The notes: generated from the letters alone by a model not told the origin. Shown: positions 34,180-43,458, counted from the first letter of the stretch. The stretch is DNA of 64,000 nucleotides from Caryophanales bacterium UBA6259 (GCA_002441135.1 DJVJ01000038.1:51756-115755), one strand, 5' to 3'. Made by a program: numbers and translations.

Positions 34180-34677
34180 ATGGGGATTCTAAAGAAAATT
34201 GAGGCGCATTTTGAAGAATATCTTAGTGTTTTTTTGTTATCACTAATGACAATCTTAATCTTTCTTCAAATCATTTTCCGATTTGTTCTTAATTTATCCT
34301 TGGATTGGACGGAGGAAATTGCAAGATATACCTTTGTTTGGCTAGTATATATGTCAGCAAGCTTAGCTGTAAAAAGTAATAGTCATATTCGAGTGGAAGC
34401 CGTAGAAAAACTATTACCAAAAACACCATCGAAATGGTTTGGTTTTCTTGCTGAATTAGTTTGGTTGCTCTTTACTTTAACTATGGTGAAACAAGGATAT
34501 ATTGTAGCGATGAAAAACTGGGTGATGGGGCAAACGTCACCAGCAGTGCATTTTCCAATGGGAGTGATTTACTCCATCATTCCAATCGGTTTTACATTAA
34601 TTTCACTTAGAATTATTCAACGCATGGTAAAACGGTTTAGGAGAAATGAAGAAACAGAAGAACAAATTTTAATGTAA
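34180..34677 (+). CDS. TRAP transporter small membrane subunit 2 (DctQ family)
   Basis: 165 aa, four predicted transmembrane helices, with LDWTEEIARYTFVWLVYMSA, the usual DctQ motif. The reading frame is open from 34096, but the first 28 codons cover the hairpin and have no ribosome-binding site, whereas GGGAGG precedes ATG 34180. The large permease gene begins 13 bp after its stop. Confidence 0.88.
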   Translation: MGILKKIEAHFEEYLSVFLLSLMTILIFLQIIFRFVLNLSLDWTEEIARYTFVWLVYMSASLAVKSNSHIRVEAVEKLLPKTPSKWFGFLAELVWLLFTLTMVKQGYIVAMKNWVMGQTSPAVHFPMGVIYSIIPIGFTLISLRIIQRMVKRFRRNEETEEQILM

Positions 34678-34690
34678 AGGGAGGGAGATT

Positions 34691-35977
34691 ATGACAACAG
34701 CAGCTATTGCACTAGGTGTATCACTGATTATCTTTTTATTTATGGGAGTTCCGATTGCTTTTTCCATAGGCGCAGCAACAATTGTTGGCCTTTGGATTGG
34801 CGATATACCATTAGCATTATTAGGACAACAAGCATTTACTTCGTTGGACTCATTTCCATCGATGGCAGTTCCATTCTTTATTTTAGCTGGAGCATTAATG
34901 GAAACGGGTGGTTTGTCTAGAAGAATTGTTAATGCAGCTCAAAGTCTATTAGGTCATGTAACAGGTGGATTAGCTATTGTAACTATTTTAGCCTCTGCGT
35001 TTTTCGCTGCGATTTCTGGTTCCTCACCTGCAACTGTAGCAGCGATTGGTTCAATTATGGTGCCTTCAATGGTGAAAAGAGGATATCATAAGGATTTCTC
35101 TGCAGCTGTTGCAGCTTCAGGAGGAGGTTTAGGAATTATTATTCCACCGTCCATTCCAATGATTATCTATGGAATTTCTGCAAACGTTTCTATTGGTGGA
35201 ATGTTTATGGCTGGATTTGGCCCGGGTTTTGTTATTGTAACGATATTATCCTTAACCGTTTATTTTATGGCCAAAAAAAGAGGATATAGTGGTTCCGGAG
35301 AAAAACCAAGTTTTATGAAGGTTGCTAGAGCATTTTGGGATGCGAAATGGGCATTATTATCTCCAGTGCTTATTCTTGGTGGAATTTATGGTGGAATCTT
35401 TACACCAACTGAATCAGCAGTTGTAGCAGTGGTCTATGGTTTATTCGTTGGCATATTCGTATATAAAGAGATGAAATGGAAGGATCTTCCGAAAGCGTTA
35501 ATAAGCTCCGCAATAATGACAGGTAGTGTATTGATCATTATGAGTACAGCAACTGCCTTTGGTCAAATCATCGCGATGTATCAGATTCCGAATATGATTG
35601 CAGAAGCAATTATATCTATTTCACAAAATAAATATGTGGTTCTTTCTCTTATTACTGTATTTATCTTAATTGTTGGTACCTTTATGGAAACCTTATCCAT
35701 TATTATTATTTTAGCTCCATTATTTTTACCAGTTGTGACTTCTTTAGGAGTAGATCCAATTCACTTCGGACTTATTATGGTAGTAGGTGCAGAAATTGGA
35801 ATGTTAACACCACCTCTTGGGGTAAATCTTTTTGTAGCATCTGGTATTTCTAAATTAAGCTTAGAAACCATTGCAAAAGCAACAATTCCTTTCTTGCTTG
35901 CGATGATCTTGGCATTGGCGATTATTACCTTTGTTCCAAGTGTTTCATTATTCTTACCACGTTTATTTGGATTCTAA
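34691..35977 (+). CDS. TRAP transporter large permease subunit 2 (DctM family)
   Basis: 428 aa polytopic permease with the family blocks GVPIAFSIGAATIVG, IIIPPSIPMIIYG, GGIFTPTESAVVAVVYGLFVG and MLTPPLGVNLFVASG. Pairs with the DctP2 and DctQ2 proteins. No terminator follows, and the dehydratase gene starts 21 bp later, so uptake and catabolism are probably cotranscribed. Confidence 0.9.
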   Translation: MTTAAIALGVSLIIFLFMGVPIAFSIGAATIVGLWIGDIPLALLGQQAFTSLDSFPSMAVPFFILAGALMETGGLSRRIVNAAQSLLGHVTGGLAIVTILASAFFAAISGSSPATVAAIGSIMVPSMVKRGYHKDFSAAVAASGGGLGIIIPPSIPMIIYGISANVSIGGMFMAGFGPGFVIVTILSLTVYFMAKKRGYSGSGEKPSFMKVARAFWDAKWALLSPVLILGGIYGGIFTPTESAVVAVVYGLFVGIFVYKEMKWKDLPKALISSAIMTGSVLIIMSTATAFGQIIAMYQIPNMIAEAIISISQNKYVVLSLITVFILIVGTFMETLSIIIILAPLFLPVVTSLGVDPIHFGLIMVVGAEIGMLTPPLGVNLFVASGISKLSLETIAKATIPFLLAMILALAIITFVPSVSLFLPRLFGF

Positions 35978-35998
35978 AATTGAAGGGAGATATACAAT

Positions 35999-38164
35999 AT
36001 GAAGTTTCCTTTAATAGATAACTCAATTAATAATTATCGTGACAATGTTCAAGGAAAAGCAAATGAACCAATTACTGTTGCAGGATTGTTAGACCGTGCC
36101 AAATTAACAGTGGGTTATGAAGGTGAAGTGGATTGGACACTTTATAACATCTATGATCGACTTGAAAATAATAGTCCTCGAATTGCTATTATTGGCGGTT
36201 CGGAGGACCACCCAGCACATATTTTAGACATCGAAACAGCATCCTATGCAGCACTTCGAATTTGGGAGAATGGTGGCGTTCCTTTTTACTTTAGTACTCC
36301 AGTTCTATGTGATGGTACTGCACAAAGTAATATAGGAATGAGCTATTCATTGCAGAGTAGAAATGCAATTGCAGATGTCGTTGTTAATCAAATGGAAGCT
36401 CATTCTTATCATGGAGCATTTGTCATCCAAGGTTGTGACAAACAACCACTTGGTGTTGTTTCAGGCTTAGCATACTTAGATAAATTAAGACAATCTCGTG
36501 GAGAAGCACCTGTATTCGCAACCTTTGCACCTGCTCATGTTCTACAAGGAGGTTCTGTTCCAGATTATGTGAAAGAAGAGTTAGAATCTCTTGCAAAGAA
36601 GGCTGAAGCAAATGGACATAAGGATATCGCTTATGATATTCGTGATACCTTACGCTACATTTTACAATGTACAACCAATTCCGCTTTTCATGGCGTATTA
36701 ACAAGAGCAGTTGAATTAGGATTATTAACTCATGAGGAACATAAAAAGTTTGAACGTCATCTCGCTGTTTATACCTGTGATAGTAAAGGTGGAGTTTGTG
36801 CATTTAATGGTACAGGGAATAGCTCTAGACATTTAGTTGCAGGACTTGGTTTAGTTCATCCAGCCGTTGAACTATTAACTGCACCGCCTACAAGAGAACA
36901 AATCAATAAAGTAGTTGATTCAATGGCTTCTCTAGCAAATAAAGAAGAGTTCGGAGTTTCAACTATTGTTGCAAAAAATATCCGTAATGCAATAAGAATT
37001 CATAGTTCATCGGGTGGTTCTACAAATTTAATCATCCATTTAGTAGGTGCTGTTCGTTATGCTGGCTATGACTTTACGCTTTGGGATTATGAGCGTATTC
37101 GTTTACAGCATCCAATTCCAGACTTATTCAACTATAGCTTGACCGAAGGACGAGATATCTTCGTCTTAGCGGAACAATGTTGTAGTGGCAATATTCGCGG
37201 TATGGAGACCCTATATTATGAATTAAAACAAAATGGAGTCCCAATGGATGATGATGCACCAACAGTAACTGGAACTTCCTGGGGAGCTCGTTTAGAGGAT
37301 AAAACGAATCTAAGTGCAAATGGTGTAGCAAATCAAATCATACTAAGCAAACCAAAAAGATCCTTTAGTGGAATTGATGTTCTAAGAAGTAACTTTTTTG
37401 AAAGTGCGGTCGTAAAAATTAGTGGAATGACTACCGAGCAATTAGATGATTTTGATGAAAAATTATCCTTTGTTCTATATTTCCAAAATGAAGAAGAAGC
37501 AAATCATGGTTTACTAAATCCACATTTAATTAGTGATTTAAAGAAGAATAAAGCATTTTCCTTTGATCTTTTAAAGAAGATGTGGAAAGTAAACGAACCA
37601 AGTTCTTACAATGAAGAAAAAGAATTTACCTATGATGAATTATTTGACACCATGATTGAAAAAGGTGTATTAAAAATGGCGATTATTATAGCAGGCCAAG
37701 GACCAGCAGCGTTTGGCATGCCAGAAATGTTTACACCAATGCAGCATATTAATACAAACCATCTTATTAAGAAGCTGACTGTTTTAATCAGTGATGGTAG
37801 ATATTCTGGAGCTTCCTATGGTGCAGCAATCGGTCATGTAACTCCTGAAGCCATCCACGGAGGAAAAATTTTATATGTAGAAACAGGAGATATTCTTCAT
37901 TTACAGCTTAGAAACAGAGCGATTACATTAGTAGATCAAAAAGAGCTACTAGCAGATCAGATTGTTGGTATTAAAGAAGATATTGCAGTTACAAGAGAAG
38001 TACTTGGAAATAAGCGTTTAGGTGAGATGAAAGCTAGACAGCGACAAGTAGCGGCTACCAACAGAATGGTTTATTGTACAGATACAACAAAAGGGGTACT
38101 ACCAATCGTTGTTTCAGAGGAAGCTATTGATCGCCTGCCAGAATGGGATGTGGAGGGAGAGTAA
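35999..38164 (+). CDS. IlvD/Edd-family sugar-acid dehydratase
   Basis: 721 aa, longer than typical dihydroxy-acid dehydratases (550-620 aa) and nearer the long YjhG/YagF-like group. Family landmarks with likely Fe-S cysteines: Cys104 (PVLCDGTAQ), Cys146 (QGCDKQPLG) and Cys267 (GGVCAFNGTGNSS). SLQSRNAIADVV and the later SDGRYSGASYGAAIGHVTPEA are the usual active-site blocks. It should dehydrate an aldonate to a 2-keto-3-deoxy acid. The substrate cannot be read from the sequence; its place after the TRAP 2 genes and before the LarA-like gene suggests a sugar acid other than 6-phosphogluconate. Confidence 0.82.
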   Translation: MKFPLIDNSINNYRDNVQGKANEPITVAGLLDRAKLTVGYEGEVDWTLYNIYDRLENNSPRIAIIGGSEDHPAHILDIETASYAALRIWENGGVPFYFSTPVLCDGTAQSNIGMSYSLQSRNAIADVVVNQMEAHSYHGAFVIQGCDKQPLGVVSGLAYLDKLRQSRGEAPVFATFAPAHVLQGGSVPDYVKEELESLAKKAEANGHKDIAYDIRDTLRYILQCTTNSAFHGVLTRAVELGLLTHEEHKKFERHLAVYTCDSKGGVCAFNGTGNSSRHLVAGLGLVHPAVELLTAPPTREQINKVVDSMASLANKEEFGVSTIVAKNIRNAIRIHSSSGGSTNLIIHLVGAVRYAGYDFTLWDYERIRLQHPIPDLFNYSLTEGRDIFVLAEQCCSGNIRGMETLYYELKQNGVPMDDDAPTVTGTSWGARLEDKTNLSANGVANQIILSKPKRSFSGIDVLRSNFFESAVVKISGMTTEQLDDFDEKLSFVLYFQNEEEANHGLLNPHLISDLKKNKAFSFDLLKKMWKVNEPSSYNEEKEFTYDELFDTMIEKGVLKMAIIIAGQGPAAFGMPEMFTPMQHINTNHLIKKLTVLISDGRYSGASYGAAIGHVTPEAIHGGKILYVETGDILHLQLRNRAITLVDQKELLADQIVGIKEDIAVTREVLGNKRLGEMKARQRQVAATNRMVYCTDTTKGVLPIVVSEEAIDRLPEWDVEGE

Positions 38165-38167
38165 ACT

Positions 38168-39478
38168 ATGTTTGAACCAATCAACGTTCGAATTGATGGT
38201 GGTTACGAAATCGAATTCCCTAAAATGATTCCAGTTTTGCAAAAATTTAATGCTGCAAAAGTGGAGGATATTGAAGGAACGGTAACATCTGAGCTTTCTA
38301 AGCCTGAGATTGCAAGTAAAATTAAGCCGAATCAAAAAATAGCAATTGCAGTTGGAAGTAGAGGAGTTGCCAATACTAATAAGGTTGTAAAAGCCATTGT
38401 CGCTAAAGTAAAAGCCTTAGGTGCGGAACCATTTGTTATCCCTGCAATGGGAAGTCATGGTGGAGCAACTGCAGAAGGACAAACTCAAGTCCTAGCATCC
38501 TATGGTGTTACTGAAGAATATGTTGGCGCACCTATTGTTGCATCGATGGATGTTGTTCAAGTTGGCAACCTTTCTAATGGTTTGCCTGTTTATTGCGATT
38601 CTCATGCTTACCATGCAGATGGAATTATTGTTTTAAACAGAATTAAAGCCCATACCGACTTCAAAGGTCCTTATGAGAGCGGTTTAGTTAAAATGATGGT
38701 TATTGGTTTAGGGAAGCATAAAGGTGCTACTGTAACCCATTCCAATGGTTTTGCAAACTTTAAGGATGTTATCCCAGAAGCAGGCAAAGTTTTACTAGAA
38801 AAAACACCAATTTTATTAGGGGTAGCTCTATTAGAAAATTCCTATGATCAAACTGCCAAAATCGAAGCGATTCCTAGTGAGCGAATTATGGAAAGAGAAC
38901 CTGTTCTATTAGAAGAATCTAAAGGCTATCTACCACGCTTTACTTTTCCGAAAATTGATGTGCTTTTAGTAGATCAAATAGGTAAGGATATCAGTGGAGC
39001 TGGAATGGATCCTAATATCGTTGGGCGCCCTGGTTCAGGACTTTCTGGTTTTGATGGGGTTCCAGAGATCCAAAAGATTGTTGCACTTGGTCTGACAGAA
39101 ACAACTCATGGAAATGCAGTAGGAATAGGTACTGCAGATTTAACGACTAGAAAAGTAGTAAACGAAATTGATTTTCCATCTACTTATGCCAATTCAATTA
39201 CATCAACAGTACTAGGGCCTTCTAAAATTCCAATCATAATGAACACGGAAAAAGAGGCGCTGGTTGTAGCTTTAAAGACATTAACCAATACAAAAATTGC
39301 AGATGCTAAAATTGTTTACATTAAGAATACGCTTGAATTACAGCAAATTTATGTGTCTGAAGCATTATTACCTGAGATTCAAGATACTAATCGTTTTGAA
39401 ATTTTAGGAGAACCTGAAGAAATTAAATTTAATGCCGAGGATGAGATTGTTGTACGTCCAAAAGGGAATGAACATTAA
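38168..39478 (+). CDS. LarA-like protein, putative nickel-pincer-dependent hydroxyacid epimerase
   Basis: 436 aa, matching the LarA/DUF2088 fold. Residues that in lactate racemase bind substrate or the nickel-pincer cofactor appear in order: Arg65 (VGSRG), His97 (AMGSHGG), His162 (RIKAHTDFKG), Lys175 (ESGLVKMMVIG, the lysine expected to bind the cofactor) and His191 (VTHSNG). The alignment is by eye from memory. Known members of the superfamily epimerise or racemise 2-hydroxyacids, including lactate, malate and gluconate. In this locus a sugar-acid C2 epimerase is a natural guess. Cofactor-making genes (larB, larC, larE) are not in the window. It begins 3 bp after the dehydratase stop. Confidence 0.72.
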   Translation: MFEPINVRIDGGYEIEFPKMIPVLQKFNAAKVEDIEGTVTSELSKPEIASKIKPNQKIAIAVGSRGVANTNKVVKAIVAKVKALGAEPFVIPAMGSHGGATAEGQTQVLASYGVTEEYVGAPIVASMDVVQVGNLSNGLPVYCDSHAYHADGIIVLNRIKAHTDFKGPYESGLVKMMVIGLGKHKGATVTHSNGFANFKDVIPEAGKVLLEKTPILLGVALLENSYDQTAKIEAIPSERIMEREPVLLEESKGYLPRFTFPKIDVLLVDQIGKDISGAGMDPNIVGRPGSGLSGFDGVPEIQKIVALGLTETTHGNAVGIGTADLTTRKVVNEIDFPSTYANSITSTVLGPSKIPIIMNTEKEALVVALKTLTNTKIADAKIVYIKNTLELQQIYVSEALLPEIQDTNRFEILGEPEEIKFNAEDEIVVRPKGNEH

Positions 39479-39495
39479 TAAGGGGGGAGACTTAA

Positions 39496-40488
39496 ATGAG
39501 TAAGTGGAAAGTGGTTGTAACCGACTACGAATTTGGGGAACTAAGTTTTGAGGAAACGGTTTTTGAAGGATTAGACATTGAGCTAGTTAAGGGTCAAGCT
39601 CGAACAGAAGAAGAGGTAATTGAGCTTTGTCGTGATGCGGATGGAATTATTAATCAATACGCACCTCTAAGTGAAAGAGTAATTAAGGAACTAAATAATT
39701 GTAAAGTAATCTCTAGATATGGGGTGGGTGTAAATACCATTCATATCCCTAGTTCTACTGAAAAAGGGATTTGTGTGACCAATGTTCCTGATTATTCCAT
39801 GGATGAGGTTTCTGATCATGCACTTGCATTAATTATGTCCATTGCACGAAAAGTAGTAACTTTAAATGAGTATGTAAAAAAAGGAGTTTGGGACTACAAA
39901 AAAGGTATACCTATTAGAAGAGCAAGTGCTCAGGTAGTAAGTGTACTTGGTTTTGGAAGGATTCCAAGAAGATTAGTTGCAAAGTTAATTGCAATTGGTT
40001 ATCAAGTTAATGTTTATGACCCTTACGTTCCAGAAGAGGCAGTTCGTGAAGCAGGTGCTAATCCTGTTAGTCTAGAAGAAGCGGTTAAAACAGGCGATTT
40101 CATCTCGGTTCATGTTCCTTTAATGGATAATACGAAAGGCTTAATCGGCGAAAAGGAATTTGCGATGATGAAGCCAACGGCAGTAATTATTAATACTGCT
40201 AGAGGTCCAGTTATTGATGAGCAAGCATTAATTAATGCTCTTCAAACAAATCAAATTGCTGGAGCTGGTTTAGATGTTGTTGAGATTGAACCAATTCCAA
40301 ATGATCATCCATTCTTAAAGATGGATAACGTAGTAATTAATCCTCATGCAGCATGGTATTCTACTGAGGCAGCCGAGGAAATGAGAACAAAAGCTGCAAA
40401 AAATATTGTCGAGGTATTAGATGGTTTTTATCCTACTTATCTCGTAAACCACGATGTGAAAAGTAAAGTTATCTTAAAAGATAAATAA
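39496..40488 (+). CDS. D-isomer-specific 2-hydroxyacid dehydrogenase
   Basis: 330 aa, SerA/CtBP-like NAD(H)-dependent dehydrogenase. The nucleotide motif is LGFGRIPRRL, with proline in place of the final glycine of GxGxxG. The catalytic triad is visible as Arg in NTARGPVID, Glu in VEIEPIPND and His in NPHAAWYS. It probably interconverts a 2-oxo and a 2-hydroxy acid related to the sugar acid substrate. Cotranscribed with the preceding genes; a separate unit begins after it. Confidence 0.85.
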   Translation: MSKWKVVVTDYEFGELSFEETVFEGLDIELVKGQARTEEEVIELCRDADGIINQYAPLSERVIKELNNCKVISRYGVGVNTIHIPSSTEKGICVTNVPDYSMDEVSDHALALIMSIARKVVTLNEYVKKGVWDYKKGIPIRRASAQVVSVLGFGRIPRRLVAKLIAIGYQVNVYDPYVPEEAVREAGANPVSLEEAVKTGDFISVHVPLMDNTKGLIGEKEFAMMKPTAVIINTARGPVIDEQALINALQTNQIAGAGLDVVEIEPIPNDHPFLKMDNVVINPHAAWYSTEAAEEMRTKAAKNIVEVLDGFYPTYLVNHDVKSKVILKDK

Positions 40489-40519
40489 TTTGTTTTTTTA
40501 TAGCTTATTATAAGAACAC

Positions 40520-40538
40520 TGTTCGATATTACAAAACA
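40520..40538. promoter_or_regulatory. Operator candidate O4 before the 40575 unit
   Basis: TGTTCGATATTACAAAACA, an imperfect palindrome related to O1-O3, 36 bp upstream of the next start codon. A TATTATAA block lies just before it and could be a -10 region. Confidence 0.55.
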
Positions 40539-40574
40539 CTAATATAAAAAAATGGGATTAAGGAGGAGAAAAAA

Positions 40575-41507
40575 ATGGAACAAACAAGAAATACATTAAA
40601 AGAGCTAGGATTTCTTGAAAGGGACCCTTATGACTTACCGACTTCAACAAAGCGATTTCCAGATGGTGCGCAATATCGTGTTGAAATCCCAAGTGTTGAA
40701 GGTCCAAATTCCTTTAAAGCGGTTTTAGAGGCAGCTAAGGAATATGATGTACAGGTTCATCGTATTTCTCAGGGTAGTGGCATTATGCTTATGACTGATG
40801 AAGAAATTCAAGAAATGGTTCGTCTTGGTCATGAAAACCAAATTGAGGTTAGTCTTTTTGTTGGGCCACGTGGAAATTGGGATATTAACTCCCAGCCATT
40901 TACTAGTGCAGGTAAAGTGATTGGTCAACGACTTCAAGGGGTTGATCAGCTAGTATATGCAATTGAAGATATTAAGCGTGCCTGTGACTTAGGTATTAGA
41001 GGAATATTAGTTTCTGATGAAGGATTACTTTGGTTAGTCGAGCAAATGAAACAACGTGGAGAGCTTCCAAAAGATTTAGTTGTTAAAATTTCAGTTCAGA
41101 TGGGGCAGTCTAATCCAGTATCTATTCGCTTAATGGAGCAAGTTGGTGCCAACACCTTTAATGTTCCAACCGATTTAACATTACCAAGATTAGCTGCAAT
41201 TCGTCAGGCAATCGATATTCCGATTGATATTTATGTAGAAGTGCCAGATGATTTTGGTGGATTTATTCGCCACTATGAGATTGCTGAAATTATTCGTGTT
41301 GCTGCTCCTGTTTATATTAAGTTTGGTTTGAGAAATTCTCCAAACATTTATCCATCAGGAACACATTTAGATGCGACTTCTGTTGCGCTATCCAAAGAAA
41401 GAGTAAGAAGAGCGAAATTAGGATTACAGCTGCTCAAAAAATATGCACCTGATTTAGTTGCATCTGAAAATGGAGCAGAAGGTATAGCAGTTCCAGTAAT
41501 TAAATAA
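40575..41507 (+). CDS. TIM-barrel-like protein of unknown function (U32-peptidase-like)
   Basis: 310 aa, soluble. The alternating pattern of hydrophobic strands and helices (VQVHRISQG, EVSLFVGPRG, GIRGILVSDEG, LVVKISVQMG, ANTFNVPTDLT, PIDIYVEVPDD, PVYIKFGLRN) suggests a TIM barrel, with weak resemblance to the U32 collagenase-like fold. I see no confident catalytic motif. It follows an operator-like palindrome and precedes a DapA-like aldolase by 12 bp, so it probably takes part in the same pathway. I do not assign an activity. Confidence 0.55.
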   Translation: MEQTRNTLKELGFLERDPYDLPTSTKRFPDGAQYRVEIPSVEGPNSFKAVLEAAKEYDVQVHRISQGSGIMLMTDEEIQEMVRLGHENQIEVSLFVGPRGNWDINSQPFTSAGKVIGQRLQGVDQLVYAIEDIKRACDLGIRGILVSDEGLLWLVEQMKQRGELPKDLVVKISVQMGQSNPVSIRLMEQVGANTFNVPTDLTLPRLAAIRQAIDIPIDIYVEVPDDFGGFIRHYEIAEIIRVAAPVYIKFGLRNSPNIYPSGTHLDATSVALSKERVRRAKLGLQLLKKYAPDLVASENGAEGIAVPVIK

Positions 41508-41519
41508 GAGGGTGAAGAG

Positions 41520-42422
41520 ATGAGTGATAAAAAGAAAGTTCGCTTTCATGGAATTATTCCACCAATGGCTACTCTATTTGACGACAATGGAAACATCGAT
41601 TGGGAAGCCAATGCAAAGCTGATTGAATTCTTGATTGAAAATGGTGTCCATGGCATTATGGTTCAAGGTAGTATGGGTGAATTTACTCATATGTCTAAGG
41701 AAGAACGTAAAGCATTTGCTCAATTTGCAGTAAAACAAGTAAACGGAAGAGTACCATTAATTGTAGGAACCGGAAGTAGTTCTACCGATGAGGCGATTGA
41801 ATTATCTCAATATGCAATTGAAGTAGGTGCAGATGGGGTAATGGTTGTAAATCCATTCTATTGGAGCTTATCCGATGAAAATATTTATCGTCATTTCGCG
41901 AAGGTAGCTCAAAATGTAAATGGTGCCATTCTGTTATACAATATTCCAATGCTTACAGGGCAAAACATTCCTGTTTCTGTAATTAAACGGTTAGCAGATG
42001 AATTTGAAAACATTGTTGGAATTAAAGAAACAGTGGATAGCATTGGTCATATCCGTGACGTTATTTTACAAGTGAAATCAACACACCCAGAATTTTCTGT
42101 ACTAGCTGCTTATGATGATCATGTTTTTCCAGCTTTAGCAATTGGAGCTGATGGTGCAATCTGTGGTACATCCAACTTTGCACCTCAAATCACAGTTGGA
42201 GTTTACAACCAATTTAAGCAAGGAAATTATGAGGAAAGCATGAAGCTTCATCAATCAATACTACCTTTTATGCAATTATATGGAGTAGATACTCCACCTA
42301 TTGGAGTAATGAAAGAAGCGACTAAACAAGTAGTTGGTGGCATTTCCAATTTTGTTCGTAGTCCAGGGTCAATAGTTCAAGATGAGCACAAGCAACTAGT
42401 TTCACTACTATTATCTAAATAA
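41520..42422 (+). CDS. DapA/KDG-aldolase family lyase
   Basis: 300 aa class I aldolase of the DHDPS/N-acetylneuraminate lyase family. The Schiff-base lysine is Lys169 (VGIKETVDS) and the catalytic tyrosine Tyr140 (LLYNIP). The phosphate/carboxylate-binding loop is GSMGEFTHMS. In this context it probably cleaves a 2-keto-3-deoxy sugar acid to pyruvate and an aldehyde, or acts as a keto-deoxy acid dehydratase. It is unlikely to be the lysine-pathway DapA because of its position in the island. Confidence 0.82.
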   Translation: MSDKKKVRFHGIIPPMATLFDDNGNIDWEANAKLIEFLIENGVHGIMVQGSMGEFTHMSKEERKAFAQFAVKQVNGRVPLIVGTGSSSTDEAIELSQYAIEVGADGVMVVNPFYWSLSDENIYRHFAKVAQNVNGAILLYNIPMLTGQNIPVSVIKRLADEFENIVGIKETVDSIGHIRDVILQVKSTHPEFSVLAAYDDHVFPALAIGADGAICGTSNFAPQITVGVYNQFKQGNYEESMKLHQSILPFMQLYGVDTPPIGVMKEATKQVVGGISNFVRSPGSIVQDEHKQLVSLLLSK

Positions 42423-42472
42423 ATTAAAAAATCAAAAAAATCAATCAAACAATCATGAGGAGGAAATTTATA

Positions 42473-43360
42473 ATGAGAATCGTGCGCTTTCTAGAGAACA
42501 ATCAAGCAGTTTTAGGGGTATGGGGAGAAGAGAACAAAGTAACTGAAATTAGCAGCTTATTTAATGGCTGTACTGATTTAATTGCTATTCATAAAGAAGC
42601 AAAAGCAGAAGGGAAAAAGACTTCTGAATATATTGTTGAGAAAATGAACGGAATAGAAACAGCTGTATATAGCTATGACAATTTAGAGCTTTTAACTCCT
42701 GTAGAGGCACCAGAGGTATGGGCTTGTGGAGTAACTTATGAGAGAAGCCGTGTAGCTAGAAATTATGAAACAAGCCAAAAGGATGAAGAGCTAACTTTTT
42801 ATGACAAAGTATATGATGCAGTTCGTCCAGAGATTTTCTTTAAATCTACTGCTCAAAGAACCATCCGTCCAAATCAATCTTTAAATATTAGAAGTGATTC
42901 CAACTGGCAAATTCCAGAGCCAGAGCTAGTTTTAGTACTTACCGAAGAAGGCGAAGTTGTTGGTTATACTGCTGGTAATGATATGAGTAGTCGTGATATT
43001 GAAGGAGAGAATCCTTTATATTTACCACAAGCAAAGGTTTGGAAAGGTTCAACCTCTTTTGGACCAGCTGTAAGATTAGCGGATACAGTAGAAAACCCAT
43101 ATAATTTCCACATTATTTGCCGTATTTATCGTAATGATGAGAAGGTATTTGAAGGCGACGCGTTAACTTCTCAGCTAAAAAGAAAATACGATGAGTTAAT
43201 TCATTTTTTTAAATTAGATAATGATGTTTTTGCTGGTACAGCGCTATTTACAGGAACTTGTATTGTACCACCAAATGATTTTACCCTTCAAGAGGGCGAC
43301 AGAGTAGATATAGAGATTGAGGGTATTGGAGTATTATCTAACAAAATTCATCAATTATAA
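42473..43360 (+). CDS. Fumarylacetoacetate hydrolase-family protein, AraD1-like
   Basis: 295 aa. The FAH fold core is visible: PEPELVLVLTEEGEVVGYTAGNDMSSRDIE, which supplies the metal-binding Glu/Glu/Asp set, and KVWKGSTSFGPAV. The N-terminal part and the WACGVTYERSR segment recall AraD1/2-keto-3-deoxyarabinonate dehydratases. That reaction would give a 2-oxoglutarate semialdehyde type product. An upstream in-frame start at 42455 covers the ribosome-binding site GAGGAGG, so ATG 42473 is used. It follows the aldolase gene, giving two alternative fates for a keto-deoxy acid. Confidence 0.78.
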   Translation: MRIVRFLENNQAVLGVWGEENKVTEISSLFNGCTDLIAIHKEAKAEGKKTSEYIVEKMNGIETAVYSYDNLELLTPVEAPEVWACGVTYERSRVARNYETSQKDEELTFYDKVYDAVRPEIFFKSTAQRTIRPNQSLNIRSDSNWQIPEPELVLVLTEEGEVVGYTAGNDMSSRDIEGENPLYLPQAKVWKGSTSFGPAVRLADTVENPYNFHIICRIYRNDEKVFEGDALTSQLKRKYDELIHFFKLDNDVFAGTALFTGTCIVPPNDFTLQEGDRVDIEIEGIGVLSNKIHQL

Positions 43361-43413
43361 TTGTGAATAAGTTGTAAAATACATTTCTAAGCCTCACATT
43401 CATAGAAAAAATA

Positions 43414-43458
43414 TTAGATTGTGAGATTAATAGAAGTAAAATTCATCTCACAATCTAA
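43414..43458 (+). terminator. Hairpin between the FAH-like gene and iclR
   Basis: TTAGATTGTGAGAT (43414-43427) and ATCTCACAATCTAA (43445-43458) form a perfect 14-bp stem with a 17-nt loop. It is not followed by a T run, so it may be a stability element or a long operator rather than a simple terminator. Confidence 0.5.

Noticed and set aside
36423..36803. 126-codon open frame on the minus strand inside the dehydratase gene
   Set aside because: Lies fully within a strongly supported coding gene, has a low-complexity His/Leu-rich translation and no ribosome-binding site. It is a shadow of the real frame.
40469..40498. TTATCT/AGATAA hairpin and T run after the 2-hydroxyacid dehydrogenase
   Set aside because: A 6-bp AT-only stem inside the coding end, separated from the T run by 10 bases; too weak to call a terminator.
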